From Candidatus Megaera endosymbiont of Nemacystus decipiens (GTDB lineage: Bacteria > Pseudomonadota > Alphaproteobacteria > Rickettsiales > Rickettsiaceae): a stretch of 64,000 nucleotides of DNA. The DNA is taken from the NCBI GenBank assembly GCA_030036605.1, contig DAOTRE010000002.1:139710-203709 (forward strand), written 5' to 3'. The translations under genes and the position numbers were made by a program. Shown piece by piece: positions 35,670 through 45,823 of this stretch (position 1 is its first letter; each line of letters begins with the position of its first letter). Under the pieces are notes generated by a model, which ran no database searches, was not told where the DNA came from, and was given only the letters and a program-made list of their open reading frames with translations.

Positions 35670-37019
35670 ATGTTCAAAACACTTACTAAAAACCTTAATG
35701 ACATTTTTGATAAAATAAAAAGAACGGGTGTTATTTCTGAAAAGCAAATAGATGAGTCTTTAAGGGATATAAGACGCGCTTTGCTGGAAGCGGATGTTTC
35801 TTTGCCTGTTATTAAAACATTTATTGAAAATATTAGAGAAAAGGCAATAGGTGCTCAGGTACTTAAATCTGTTTCTCCTGGGCAGATGGTGGTTAAAATA
35901 GTAAATGATGAACTTGTTAGTTTGTTAAGTTCTGCTTCAGAAAAACAAGGTTTAAAGCTAAATACCTCGCCGCCGGCAAATATATTAGTTGTAGGGTTGC
36001 AAGGTAGCGGTAAAACTACAGCAAGTGCAAAGTTGGCATTAAACCTTAGGAAACAAAATAAAAAAGTGTTATTGGTTTCTTTAGATACATATCGTCCTGC
36101 AGCTAGAGAGCAATTAGCAATTCTTGCAAAAGATATTGGCGTAGATTCTTTGGACATCATAGAAAATGAAACTCCATTAGAGATAACACAAAGAGCCGAA
36201 AAGGAAGCTATATTATCACTTTATGATGTAGTGATTTATGATAGTGCTGGTAGATTACACATTGACTCAGAGATGATTGAAGAGGTTTTGTCTGTAAAAA
36301 ATATAATAAAACCTTCTGAGACTTTACTAGTTATTGACTCAATGATAGGTCAAGATGCAATTAATGTAGCAACTACATTTAATGAAAAGCTGGACATATC
36401 AGGTGTTATATTATCGCGTATAGATGGGGATTCAAGGGGTGGAGCTGCTCTAAGTGTTACGCAATCAACAGGCAAGCCAATCAAATTTTTAAGCACTGGA
36501 GAAAAACCTTCGGATTTCGAAAAATTCACACCAGATCGAATTGCTTCCAGAATACTAGATATGGGAGACATAGTGTCTTTAGTAGAAAATGCAGCTGGTA
36601 TGATTGATGAGAATGAAGCAAAGAAGACTGCTGCTAAGTTGCAGAAGGGAAAGTTTGACCTAAATGACTATATCAGTCATTTAAAAATGATTAAAAAAAT
36701 GGGCGGTATAGGCTCTATGATAAAGATGATACCAGGTATATCAAAAATAACAAGTCAAGTGGATTCTTCTAGATTGAATGATAAGCTATTATTGCATCAG
36801 GAAGCTATAGTGCTTTCGATGACATTGAAAGAGCGTAGGAAGCCTGCTTTGCTTAATGCTTCACGTAAAAAAAGAATTGCCGCAGGCTCAGGCACAACAG
36901 TGCAGCAAGTTAATTCTCTAGTCAAACAGCACACTCAAATTAGCAATATGATGAAAAAGACTTCGCAAATGAATCCAAAGTCACTGATGAGAGGCGGTAT
37001 AGAAAAACTTTTTTCTTGA
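35670..37019 (+). CDS. ffh: Signal recognition particle protein Ffh
   Basis: VVGLQGSGKTTASAKLA, DTYRPAAREQL, C-terminal M domain. Confidence 0.97.
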   Translation: MFKTLTKNLNDIFDKIKRTGVISEKQIDESLRDIRRALLEADVSLPVIKTFIENIREKAIGAQVLKSVSPGQMVVKIVNDELVSLLSSASEKQGLKLNTSPPANILVVGLQGSGKTTASAKLALNLRKQNKKVLLVSLDTYRPAAREQLAILAKDIGVDSLDIIENETPLEITQRAEKEAILSLYDVVIYDSAGRLHIDSEMIEEVLSVKNIIKPSETLLVIDSMIGQDAINVATTFNEKLDISGVILSRIDGDSRGGAALSVTQSTGKPIKFLSTGEKPSDFEKFTPDRIASRILDMGDIVSLVENAAGMIDENEAKKTAAKLQKGKFDLNDYISHLKMIKKMGGIGSMIKMIPGISKITSQVDSSRLNDKLLLHQEAIVLSMTLKERRKPALLNASRKKRIAAGSGTTVQQVNSLVKQHTQISNMMKKTSQMNPKSLMRGGIEKLFS

Positions 37020-37079
37020 CTGCAAGGGTAAATTTAAGTATCCTTGCTACACTAAGAAACATAATAATATGTGTGAGTT

Positions 37080-37289
37080 ATGAGTAAAGGAAAATCAGTA
37101 TCCAAAAATAACAGGGAAGGTCGTGGAAAGAGTCAAGAGTATTTTCATAATGGCAAAAAAATTAAACCTGTAAAATTGGTACTGGAGAGACAGTCTTTTC
37201 TTGGTGCAGAATATGAAGACTCAGGAGATGTTGTTTTAGGTTCGAATGGCAAACCATCGCCTTGGCATAGTGCAAAAACTGTTGGTTAG
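37080..37289 (+). CDS. Small conserved-looking basic protein, unknown function
   Basis: 69-aa ORF with low-complexity basic N-terminus; follows a promoter-like TTGACT-17-TATCCT. Confidence 0.5.
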   Translation: MSKGKSVSKNNREGRGKSQEYFHNGKKIKPVKLVLERQSFLGAEYEDSGDVVLGSNGKPSPWHSAKTVG

Positions 37290-37561
37290 TTGCAGTCAAA
37301 AAGAGCTCAAAATATAACTTCTTTGATTTTGTTAACAGTGCTATACTTGAGTTAAAGCTGGACCTTCATATGTGTGATTAAGTTATGGTTACTTTGGTTT
37401 TGGTGAAAAACTGATCAATATCTTGTCAAAAATTCACTAATTTATATTTCAAAAACAATAAGAAGTTAACAAATCTTTATTATTTACTTGGTCATAGCAA
37501 AATTTATTGCTATTATGTCTGAATAAGAATTGATTAATGATTTATTTAATAGTTTTATTTT

Positions 37562-38560
37562 ATGATGACAGAAAAAATAACAATTGAAGGAGTTAATGTA
37601 AGTTTTGAGATTCCTTTTGCTCCAGATTCTAGTATTAATAATTTCAATAATAGCGTTGCAGACCAGAAACAAGATGATTTAGAGATAGCTTTAATAAAGT
37701 CGATCATAAATAGGTTAGATATAGATTCTGGTACAGATATAAGGATTATACCACATATGAATGAGCATGGTGGCAACACTGTGTTTCTGTATTCAGTCAT
37801 ATATGAAAACGAAGAGTTTTTTGTTAAAGGAGAAAGGTTTGACTATACAAGGCAATTTGATAAAATAGCTAATTTTATTGACACAAATTGCCCAGAGTTA
37901 AGAGAGATAGTAAATTTACCTTTCATTTCCACTTCATTTTGTGATCAGGACAATAATCATTATTTTTATTCAATATCAAAAAGAGCCGATGGAATTAGCT
38001 TATATGAATTAGAACAATCTGTTGCCAGGGGTGAGCATGATTATGAAGTTTTGGAGTTTGCTTATTTTAAGTTTGGTCAAGCTATAGCTACCATGCATCT
38101 AGCAGGTGCTGTTGATAAATCGGTTTCTGAACTAAGTCAGCTCAAAACGCATATTGTACATCATGATTTGCATCCAGGACAAGTTTTTTTCGATGGAGAA
38201 AGAATCACAGTGATTGATAATATTTCCCTTGAGCTATCGACAGATTATCCAATGACTACAAGTGGTGACATAAGGCATTTTGTTTGCTACGAAGATGATG
38301 CATTAAAAAAACAAGTGGTTAATGGTTACGTTTCAGAGATGAAAAATATTGAATGTATTGACTATATTAAAAATGAGTTTCTTACAGAAATCTACGAAAA
38401 ATGCATAGCAAATGGTTTTCAAATGAGCGCCACCGCCGTTAGTAAATATACTGACGAATTGTTAGGAGAGGCATTTGAGGTAAGCGAGTTAGGCTATTAT
38501 GGAAGACATGTTGAACTTGCAGGCAGTGTTGTTACTGATAGTGTTGCAGCAGAGGCTTAA
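37562..38560 (+). CDS. Kinase-like (aminoglycoside/choline phosphotransferase-fold) protein
   Basis: HHDLHPGQVFFDGERITVIDN resembles the HxDLHPGN...D catalytic/metal loop. Confidence 0.6.
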   Translation: MMTEKITIEGVNVSFEIPFAPDSSINNFNNSVADQKQDDLEIALIKSIINRLDIDSGTDIRIIPHMNEHGGNTVFLYSVIYENEEFFVKGERFDYTRQFDKIANFIDTNCPELREIVNLPFISTSFCDQDNNHYFYSISKRADGISLYELEQSVARGEHDYEVLEFAYFKFGQAIATMHLAGAVDKSVSELSQLKTHIVHHDLHPGQVFFDGERITVIDNISLELSTDYPMTTSGDIRHFVCYEDDALKKQVVNGYVSEMKNIECIDYIKNEFLTEIYEKCIANGFQMSATAVSKYTDELLGEAFEVSELGYYGRHVELAGSVVTDSVAAEA

Positions 38561-38620
38561 GTTTTTCTTTTAGTCAAACCTTAATGCTTTGGTGTCGATC
38601 TTTCGTGTGGTTCAAATATA

Positions 38621-38784
38621 TATTGTAGATTACATTGAAATAGAACGATTTTCTAGTTTATCTTTGGCAATTTATTTATCATCTTATTTTCCTCAAATGG
38701 GTCAGCATTGCAGGAAAAATAAGACAATAACTAAATCACAAAATATTTTCTATAAAATACTCCTATTCCAATCTAATCTACAAT
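38621..38784. mobile_element. MITE-like element with terminal inverted repeats
   Basis: Left TATTGTAGATTACATTGAAATAGAACGATTTTC; right end (reverse complement) TATTGTAGATTAGATTGGAATAGGAGTATTTTA. Confidence 0.6.
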
Positions 38785-38806
38785 AGCTTAATTCAATGAA
38801 TCGTTT

Positions 38807-39244
38807 TTAATATAATTTAAAAATATTGGCAAATTTTTGAATTAGCACTGAGAAATTCGCTGAATGAAAATTGTTTTTTGGTATGATTATAATTGATTTG
38901 ATTTTTTGAGGAATAACATTTTCATTAAATAAATAGCGTACCATATGATGAATTCTTCTTTTTGTCTTATTTCGTATCACAGCTTTTTTAGAATATTTTT
39001 TCCCGACTTTCATTCCATAAGATAGTGTATGAGAATACACCTCTTGTGATGCGTTCGAGTTGTTCGATTGGTGTAAAGCATTGATATTTTTTTCAGAGAC
39101 TACCAAAGTGAAGTGTTTTTTATAAAATTTTTTACTATATTTGTTTGTGTAGTCAAATTCTTTCTGATTTTTTAAGGTAGTAACAAAAGATTTTAATTTT
39201 TGAGTTGTTATCTTTGTAGATATGAAGTTAGATATACGCGACAT
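38807..39244 (-). CDS. rnpA: Ribonuclease P protein component
   Basis: GMKVGKKYSKKAVIRNKTKRRIHHMVR RNR motif. Confidence 0.85.
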   Translation of the reverse strand: MSRISNFISTKITTQKLKSFVTTLKNQKEFDYTNKYSKKFYKKHFTLVVSEKNINALHQSNNSNASQEVYSHTLSYGMKVGKKYSKKAVIRNKTKRRIHHMVRYLFNENVIPQKIKSIIIIPKNNFHSANFSVLIQKFANIFKLY

Positions 39245-39544
39245 TTTATTTATCTCTATCTTCAGTAAAAATTTTTATGAGATGATAAACCAAAATCACT
39301 AGCTAACAGCATTAATAACTAGATTTTTTTGGTCAGTAAATGAATTTATATTTTATTGATAGCCTATCGAAATATTGCTGTAAAGCATAAATCATTAAAC
39401 AATTTTATAAGTCTTTCTGCTGTAACAGTAGAAATTATTTAAAGTAAGAAAACTACTTTTGCAGAATTTATATTGTTTTCGCCTCAAAATCATTTGAAAT
39501 GGACCAAACGATTCTTATTTCAACAGAACCTAGTTCCAGTTAAA

Positions 39545-39679
39545 TTAAGCTGTTAGTTTCTTACGACCTTTTGCTCTACGATTTCTAATGATAGCACGAC
39601 CCGAGACAGTTGCCATTCTAGCTCTGAAACCGTGTCTTCTTTTTCTTACTATATTGCTTGGTTGAAATGTGCGTTTCAT
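39545..39679 (-). CDS. rpmH: 50S ribosomal protein L34
   Basis: Hand translation of minus strand: [45 protein letters not shown] (absent from ORF track because short). Confidence 0.97.
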   Translation of the reverse strand: MKRTFQPSNIVRKRRHGFRARMATVSGRAIIRNRRAKGRKKLTA

Positions 39680-39773
39680 TTGTTAAACCTTTTAAACGTT
39701 CTTATTAGACTACCATTCTAGTGTGAAAGAAAATCAATTTCAAGGAGGAATGATAGCAGTTTTGTTAATATAT

Positions 39774-40307
39774 TTATTTTTTCTCTTCTGATTGCTTTTT
39801 ATCGTCTGTTGTTTCTTTTTTAGAATCATGATGATGTTGCAAAGTAGAAGCAGCTTCCTCTTCAGATTTGGCAACGATTAGCAAAACTTCAGTTATAACT
39901 TCAGGGTGGAGACATATTTTAATTTCATGTACACCGTTAAATTTGATTGGGCTGTCCAGCATTATTTGACTATAAGAAATATCAAAATCAAATAGACTAG
40001 ATAATTTAGCAGCTATAGACTTATTAGAGATTGAACCAAATAATTTACCATCTGCAGATGACTGAACAATAAATGTAATGCCTTTATTAGCAATCGACTT
40101 TTCAATTTTCTTCGCCATAGATACAGCATCTTGATTCTTTTGCTGGAGCTGCTTTTTAAGAGAATCGAGCTCTGCTATGTTCTCTTTAGTAGCTCTAATT
40201 GCTAAATTTTGCGGTAAAAGATAGTTACGACCATATCCATCACGAACTTTTATAAAATCACCTGCTTTACCGAGCTTTCTTACTGATTGAGTTAAAATAA
40301 TCTGCAT
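39774..40307 (-). CDS. rplI: 50S ribosomal protein L9
   Basis: MQIILTQSVRKLGKAGDFIKVRDGYGRNYLLPQNLAIRAT. Confidence 0.97.
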   Translation of the reverse strand: MQIILTQSVRKLGKAGDFIKVRDGYGRNYLLPQNLAIRATKENIAELDSLKKQLQQKNQDAVSMAKKIEKSIANKGITFIVQSSADGKLFGSISNKSIAAKLSSLFDFDISYSQIMLDSPIKFNGVHEIKICLHPEVITEVLLIVAKSEEEAASTLQHHHDSKKETTDDKKQSEEKK

Positions 40308-40344
40308 ATTTTTAATGTATTTTATTTAATTTTTCACACTTATT

Positions 40345-40623
40345 TTACTTAAGAGAAACAAACGGTAGCAATGCAAGAACTCTAGCATGTTTAATTGCCT
40401 TTTTAAGAGCTCTTTGTTTTTTTGCTTCTACATTTGTGATTCTGCTAGGTAGCATTCTTCCACCTTCTGAAATAAATTTGCTTAATAATTCAGGGTCTTT
40501 ATAGTCTATTTTATTTGTAGGCAAATCGTGGAGTGGGCACCCTCTGCTTTTTTTGAAAAAAGACTTACCATTATTCCTATCGTCTGATGATCTGGTGGAT
40601 CTTGTTTGTTCTATTTCTAACAT
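40345..40623 (-). CDS. rpsR: 30S ribosomal protein S18
   Basis: [50 protein letters not shown]. Confidence 0.96.
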   Translation of the reverse strand: MLEIEQTRSTRSSDDRNNGKSFFKKSRGCPLHDLPTNKIDYKDPELLSKFISEGGRMLPSRITNVEAKKQRALKKAIKHARVLALLPFVSLK

Positions 40624-40652
40624 AATAACTATTTAACTTTGTTATAACTAAT

Positions 40653-41027
40653 CTAATTGCTAGTTTTATCTAACGTAACATCTATCGTATTCTGACCATC
40701 AGAATCCTTAGATTTTAAAATCGGTGATGGATCAGAACTAATAGTTTTCACCCTTACTAGGGAGAATCTAATAATACTTTCGCTCAGCTTAATTTTTCTA
40801 TCTAACTCATCAAGAGCTGCTTTGTCTGCTTTTATTCCAAAGAAATAATAATGACCTTTCCTGTTATTTTGAATTTCATAGGCTAAAGTCCTAAGCCCCC
40901 AGTACTCAGTCTTGATTATTTCTCCTTTGTGAGTGAGAATAATATTTTTTATATCTTCCGCAATCTTATCAACTTCTGTTGATGAGAGTTCTTGACGAAT
41001 AATTACGATGGATTCATAAAATGCCAT
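40653..41027 (-). CDS. rpsF: 30S ribosomal protein S6 (start MAFYESIVI at 41027)
   Basis: YESIVIIRQELSSTEVDKIAEDI..EYWGLRTLAYEIQNNRKGHYYFF. Confidence 0.95.
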   Translation of the reverse strand: MAFYESIVIIRQELSSTEVDKIAEDIKNIILTHKGEIIKTEYWGLRTLAYEIQNNRKGHYYFFGIKADKAALDELDRKIKLSESIIRFSLVRVKTISSDPSPILKSKDSDGQNTIDVTLDKTSN

Positions 41028-41299
41028 AAAAGAGCGTCCCCGATTCAAATTTGTATGCTTAAAATTATCGCACATTTATAGCAAGCTAAATAAAATATTT
41101 CAAGTATTATCTTTAATAACTTATCAATTACTTGATTTTTATTAGAAATTAGTCGGTATTCTCAAGTTTTTGACAAATACTTACTGTATTTAATTTTGTT
41201 TGCAATTTAGTTCTATTATATATATGATCTGTTTGCTTATGATAATGTTGTTATGCATTTCATAGTTCTAGGTCTATAAAACATATTAAGGGGTTAGAT

Positions 41300-41992
41300 G
41301 TGCAAAATAAATTAGCACCCAATATTCTTGTAATAGAAGAAAATAAAGTTTTAAATACTACTATTTGTAATACTATTGAGAGGTACGGGTTTGATTCAAT
41401 TAGGGCGTATGAAGTGCCAATGATTGCCAAGCTTACAGAATTTAATTCACCTCATGTTGCAATTATAGGCAGTACTTCCAAAAAAGAAAGAATAGAAATA
41501 GCAAACGAGGTAGCAAAAAATGCTTTGCCGTATGAGTTGCCCATAATTTTTTTGTTAAATCAAGAAGAGGAAGAAGATTTAATTGGTTTAGAGAAAAAGA
41601 ATTTAGTGAGGATTATGCGTCAGCCAGTTACTCCTAATGAAATTATGATAATGGTTCGTGAGTTATTAAGGAAGGCAACGCCTGTTTTCTTAGATAAAAT
41701 TCTTTCATATAAAGACATAAGCCTTGATTTATACACAATGAAGGTTTCCAAAGGAAAAAATGTTTATTCCTTTGGCCCGACGGAGTTTAAAATTTTACAA
41801 CTTTTGATACAAAGGCCTAGTACAATTTATACTCGTCGCCAAATCATTGATTATGTGTGGGGCAACGACAAGGAAATAGCGGACAGGACAATAGATGTGC
41901 ATATTAATAGAATTCGCACTATGTTAAAGGTGAGTGAAGATCGGAACCCCCTTATCAAGACAATTAGGGCAGCTGGTTACTGTCTAGATTAG
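41300..41992 (+). CDS. OmpR/PhoB-type response regulator with degenerate receiver domain (GTG start)
   Basis: C-terminal wHTH FGPTEFKILQLLIQRPSTIYTRRQIIDYVWGNDKEIADRTIDVHINRIRTML; receiver-like N-terminal half. Confidence 0.9.
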   Translation: MQNKLAPNILVIEENKVLNTTICNTIERYGFDSIRAYEVPMIAKLTEFNSPHVAIIGSTSKKERIEIANEVAKNALPYELPIIFLLNQEEEEDLIGLEKKNLVRIMRQPVTPNEIMIMVRELLRKATPVFLDKILSYKDISLDLYTMKVSKGKNVYSFGPTEFKILQLLIQRPSTIYTRRQIIDYVWGNDKEIADRTIDVHINRIRTMLKVSEDRNPLIKTIRAAGYCLD

Positions 41993-42026
41993 TGTTGGCC
42001 AATTTAAAAATCAATCTAATCGCAAT

Positions 42027-43805
42027 ATGGTAAAAACATTGTTTAGTGAAAACGCCTTAAAATCATCTGGTATAATTAAACGACTGGTAAGAGATCATGT
42101 AGCGCAATACAAGTCTAATATCTTAACCGCAGTCATTTTTATGATAATTGCTGCATTGTGTTCAGCAATTATTGTTCGCTTAACAAAACCAATAATTGAT
42201 AGGGTTTTGATAGAGCATGACCATCGAATGTTAGTATTAATAACAAGTTGTATAGCCCTTCTTTATTTAGTTAAAGGATTTTCTGAGTTTTTTCAAAATT
42301 ACTTAATTAAATTTATCGGACAGCAAATTTTAACAGATTTGCAGCTAGCTATGTATAATCACTTACTTTATGCTGATTATTCTTTCATTCAAGGAAATTC
42401 TTCTGGAAAAATAATTTCTAGATTTACTAACGATATTATACTAATGAGAGGTGCTGTTTCCAATTTGTTAGTAGGTTGTGCAAAGCACTTTTTGTCTATA
42501 GTGTTTTTAGTGTGTATAATGTTTACGCTAGATTTTTATTTATCAATTTTTGTTTTTGTTGCTTTTCCCCTGGCAATATACCCTATACAAAAGCTGGGAA
42601 GGAAAATGCGAGTAGTGTCCCATGAAGCTCAAGAGGAGCTTAGTAATTTTACTTCCACTTTAGATGAGTCGTTTTCTTCTATTAGTATCATAAAATCTTT
42701 TTGTATGGAAAAATATGAATTCTCTAAAGCAAAGCAAATCACAAATAAGATATTAGATTTTTATAAAAAAGCTGCTCAATTAGATTCTGTTACATCCCCT
42801 TTAATGGAAATACTTAGTGGTATGACTATTATAGGTTTGATATGGTATGGCAATTATGCGATTACTAATGGTTCAATGACTACAGGAACTTTATTTACTT
42901 TTATTATGGCTTTTGTTTCAGCTTATAGACCTTTTAAAAGTTTGGTTTCCTTGAATGTTAATTTGCAAGAGGGATTAGCTGCGGCAGCAAGAGTTTTTGT
43001 AATATTAGATATAAAGCCTTCTATTGCAGACCTTCCTAACGCGCCTAACGTCGAATTCAACGTGCCAAGGATTAGTTATGAAAATGTTACACTTAAATTT
43101 CCAAACAATAGAACAGCTTTAGAGAATTATAACTTGATATTAGAGCCTGGTAAAACATATGCTTTTGTTGGAAGTTCTGGAAGCGGTAAGACTACACTGG
43201 CAAATTTGATGATTAGGTTTTTTGACCCACAAAGCGGTAAAATTTTAATAGGCGGCTATGACATTAAAGAGATTTCTTTAAATAGCCTAAGAAAGCAAAT
43301 TGCTTTTGTATCGCAAGAAACGATGTTATTTGATACCACTGTAAATAATAATATTGTTTGCGGCGAAAAAAGTGCATCTCAGGAGAAAATAATTGAGGCT
43401 GCAAAAGCGGCTGATGCCCATGAGTTTATTTCTTCGCTGCCTCAAGGATATCGTACTGCACTAGGGGCAAAAGGCAAGTCATTATCCGGCGGACAAAAGC
43501 AACGAATTTCCATAGCTCGTGCTTTGTATAAAAACGCTCCAATTCTGCTTTTAGATGAGGCTACAAGCGCGCTTGACCCTATATCAGAAAAAAAAATAAT
43601 TCTTTCATTGCATAAGTTAAGAAAGAATAAAACTAATTTGATTATTACACATAGATTAAACAGCATAACAAATGTAGACAAAATTATAGTAATGAAAAAT
43701 TCCCAATTGGTAGAACAGGGATCGCACGAGGAGTTGTTAGCATTAAAAGGGGAATATTACAAATTATATAATAAGGAATTGCAAGAAAACGACAAGCATG
43801 TATAA
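42027..43805 (+). CDS. msbA: MsbA-like ABC transporter (TM domain fused to ATPase)
   Basis: AFVGSSGSGKTTLANLMIRFF, SLSGGQKQRISIARALYKNAPILLLDEATSALD. Confidence 0.9.
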   Translation: MVKTLFSENALKSSGIIKRLVRDHVAQYKSNILTAVIFMIIAALCSAIIVRLTKPIIDRVLIEHDHRMLVLITSCIALLYLVKGFSEFFQNYLIKFIGQQILTDLQLAMYNHLLYADYSFIQGNSSGKIISRFTNDIILMRGAVSNLLVGCAKHFLSIVFLVCIMFTLDFYLSIFVFVAFPLAIYPIQKLGRKMRVVSHEAQEELSNFTSTLDESFSSISIIKSFCMEKYEFSKAKQITNKILDFYKKAAQLDSVTSPLMEILSGMTIIGLIWYGNYAITNGSMTTGTLFTFIMAFVSAYRPFKSLVSLNVNLQEGLAAAARVFVILDIKPSIADLPNAPNVEFNVPRISYENVTLKFPNNRTALENYNLILEPGKTYAFVGSSGSGKTTLANLMIRFFDPQSGKILIGGYDIKEISLNSLRKQIAFVSQETMLFDTTVNNNIVCGEKSASQEKIIEAAKAADAHEFISSLPQGYRTALGAKGKSLSGGQKQRISIARALYKNAPILLLDEATSALDPISEKKIILSLHKLRKNKTNLIITHRLNSITNVDKIIVMKNSQLVEQGSHEELLALKGEYYKLYNKELQENDKHV

Positions 43806-43842
43806 TATTTCAATTTACTAAATATTAAAATACGATATAGAT

Positions 43843-44244
43843 ATGAGTTTAGACGATAAATCAACAAACACAGACGTAATTACATCATTAGAAGTTGAAG
43901 ATATGCCTGTAGCACCTGAACCGGTCGAATCAAATTGGTTCAGTTTGATGCCGATGTTACTGATTTTTGTTTTATTCTACTTTTTTCTTATAAGGCCACA
44001 GGAAAAGCGTCGTCGTGAGCATGAAAATTTTGTCTCTAGTGTGAAAAAAGGGGAAGAAGTGGTTACAAATAGTGGTTTATTTGGAATAATTAGGAAAATT
44101 AATGATAATGATGATACTGTTATAATTGAGATTGCAAAAGATGTTGAAATTAAAATACTTAAAAACTCTATCTCAGATATAATCAATAGAAAGAAAGATA
44201 ATAAAACCCAGCCGGAGAAAGGGGCTAAGAAAAAAACAAAATAG
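43843..44244 (+). CDS. yajC: Preprotein translocase subunit YajC
   Basis: Single TM then FFLIRPQEKRRREHENFVSSVKKGEEVVTNSGLFG. Confidence 0.95.
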   Translation: MSLDDKSTNTDVITSLEVEDMPVAPEPVESNWFSLMPMLLIFVLFYFFLIRPQEKRRREHENFVSSVKKGEEVVTNSGLFGIIRKINDNDDTVIIEIAKDVEIKILKNSISDIINRKKDNKTQPEKGAKKKTK

Positions 44245-44267
44245 TAATATGATAATGCTGTTGGGAG

Positions 44268-45797
44268 TTGATACTGGTTATGTACAAAATAAGTAAATTA
44301 AAGCTGATTACAGCGATTCTTATTACCATTTCGGCTATATTTATAATTTTACCTAATATCTCTACAAAGGAAGAAGGTTCTGGCAATAGTATAAATTTGG
44401 GTTTAGACCTTAAAGGCGGTGCACATTTATTATTAAATGTGGATTTTGATAGTTACATGCAAGATGTAACACAGTCTGTTGCTGATTCTATAAAAAAGGC
44501 TTTACGTAATGACAAGATAAGTTACAAAGATTTTAAAATAAAACCTAATAATATTAGTTTTACTCTAAGAAACGAAGCGAACGAGAAGAAGGTTTTCAGT
44601 TTAGTAAAAAATATTGATACAAACATTTCTTCATTTTCAGATGGAAAAGATATTACTATATATTACGATGAATATGCTATAAACCAAATGCAAGATAGGG
44701 TTATCAATCAATCAATAGAAATTGTAAGGATGAGGGTCGATAGCAATGGTACAAAAGAGCCGAATATACAAAGGCAAGGTGCTTTAAATATTTTGTTGCA
44801 AGTTCCGGGTGAAAGCAATCCAGCAGAATTAAAAAGAATACTTGGTAAAACTGCACGTCTTACATTCCATAGAGTTGTAGATAATATGATAGAAAATATA
44901 CCATCAAACAAACTCAGGATAGTTAATTCAGAAGATGGCACCTCTTTAGCTATTATAAGAAAATTTGTAATAAGCGGAGACCAACTAATCGATGCGAGAG
45001 TTCAGTTTCAAAATGGCATGCCGGTAGTACATTTTTCTTTAAATCACATAGGCGCAAGGAAATTTGGTGATTTTACAAAGGCAAGTAGAGGACAAAGATT
45101 AGCTATAGTTTTGGATGGAAAAGTATTAAGCTCCCCTTCTATTAATGATCCAATCACTACAGGTGAAGGTTTTATATCTGGCAATTTTAGTATAGATTCA
45201 GCAAATGAACTTGCTTTGATGCTCAGGGCGGGAGCGTTGCCTGCTCCATTAAAAATTATAGAAGAAAGGACCGTTGGCCCGAACCTTGGTGCAGACTCAA
45301 TACAATCTGGTAGAGTTGCTGCAATAGTAGGTTTTGCAATGGTTGTAATATTCATGATATTGTCCTATGGTGTACTCGGAGTATTTGCAAGCGTTACATT
45401 AATAGTGGCTCTGTTATATATATTTGCATTGTTAACTTTGTTGCAGGCGACTCTTACCTTACCAGGCATAGCTGGTATAATTTTAACAATTGGCATGGCA
45501 GTTGATGCGAATGTACTCATATATGAAAGAATAAGGGAAGAGTTATCTAAAGGTAGTTCAAATTTATATGCAGTAAAAACTAGTTTTGATTCTGTTTTTA
45601 CAACAATTATGGATTCAAATGTGACAACTTTGATAGCTGCCTTTTTACTTTATAATTTTGGAGTTGGAGCAATAAAAGGATTTGCTGTTACTCTAACTAT
45701 TGGGATTATTACATCTATGTATACTGCTCTTGTTATCAACAGATTAATGATTGATATATGGCTGACTTATAAAAACCCAAAGACAATAATTAATTAG
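44268..45797 (+). CDS. secD: Protein translocase subunit SecD
   Basis: NLGLDLKGGAHLLLNVD; AGALPAPLKIIEERTVGPNLGADSI; RIREEL. Confidence 0.97.
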   Translation: MILVMYKISKLKLITAILITISAIFIILPNISTKEEGSGNSINLGLDLKGGAHLLLNVDFDSYMQDVTQSVADSIKKALRNDKISYKDFKIKPNNISFTLRNEANEKKVFSLVKNIDTNISSFSDGKDITIYYDEYAINQMQDRVINQSIEIVRMRVDSNGTKEPNIQRQGALNILLQVPGESNPAELKRILGKTARLTFHRVVDNMIENIPSNKLRIVNSEDGTSLAIIRKFVISGDQLIDARVQFQNGMPVVHFSLNHIGARKFGDFTKASRGQRLAIVLDGKVLSSPSINDPITTGEGFISGNFSIDSANELALMLRAGALPAPLKIIEERTVGPNLGADSIQSGRVAAIVGFAMVVIFMILSYGVLGVFASVTLIVALLYIFALLTLLQATLTLPGIAGIILTIGMAVDANVLIYERIREELSKGSSNLYAVKTSFDSVFTTIMDSNVTTLIAAFLLYNFGVGAIKGFAVTLTIGIITSMYTALVINRLMIDIWLTYKNPKTIIN

Positions 45798-45823
45798 ATT
45801 GCTGCTGTTATGCAATATTCAAT

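Noticed and set aside
38589-38786. 65-aa ORF
   Set aside because: Lies across the MITE-like element; sequence is not protein-like and its ends are the repeat itself.
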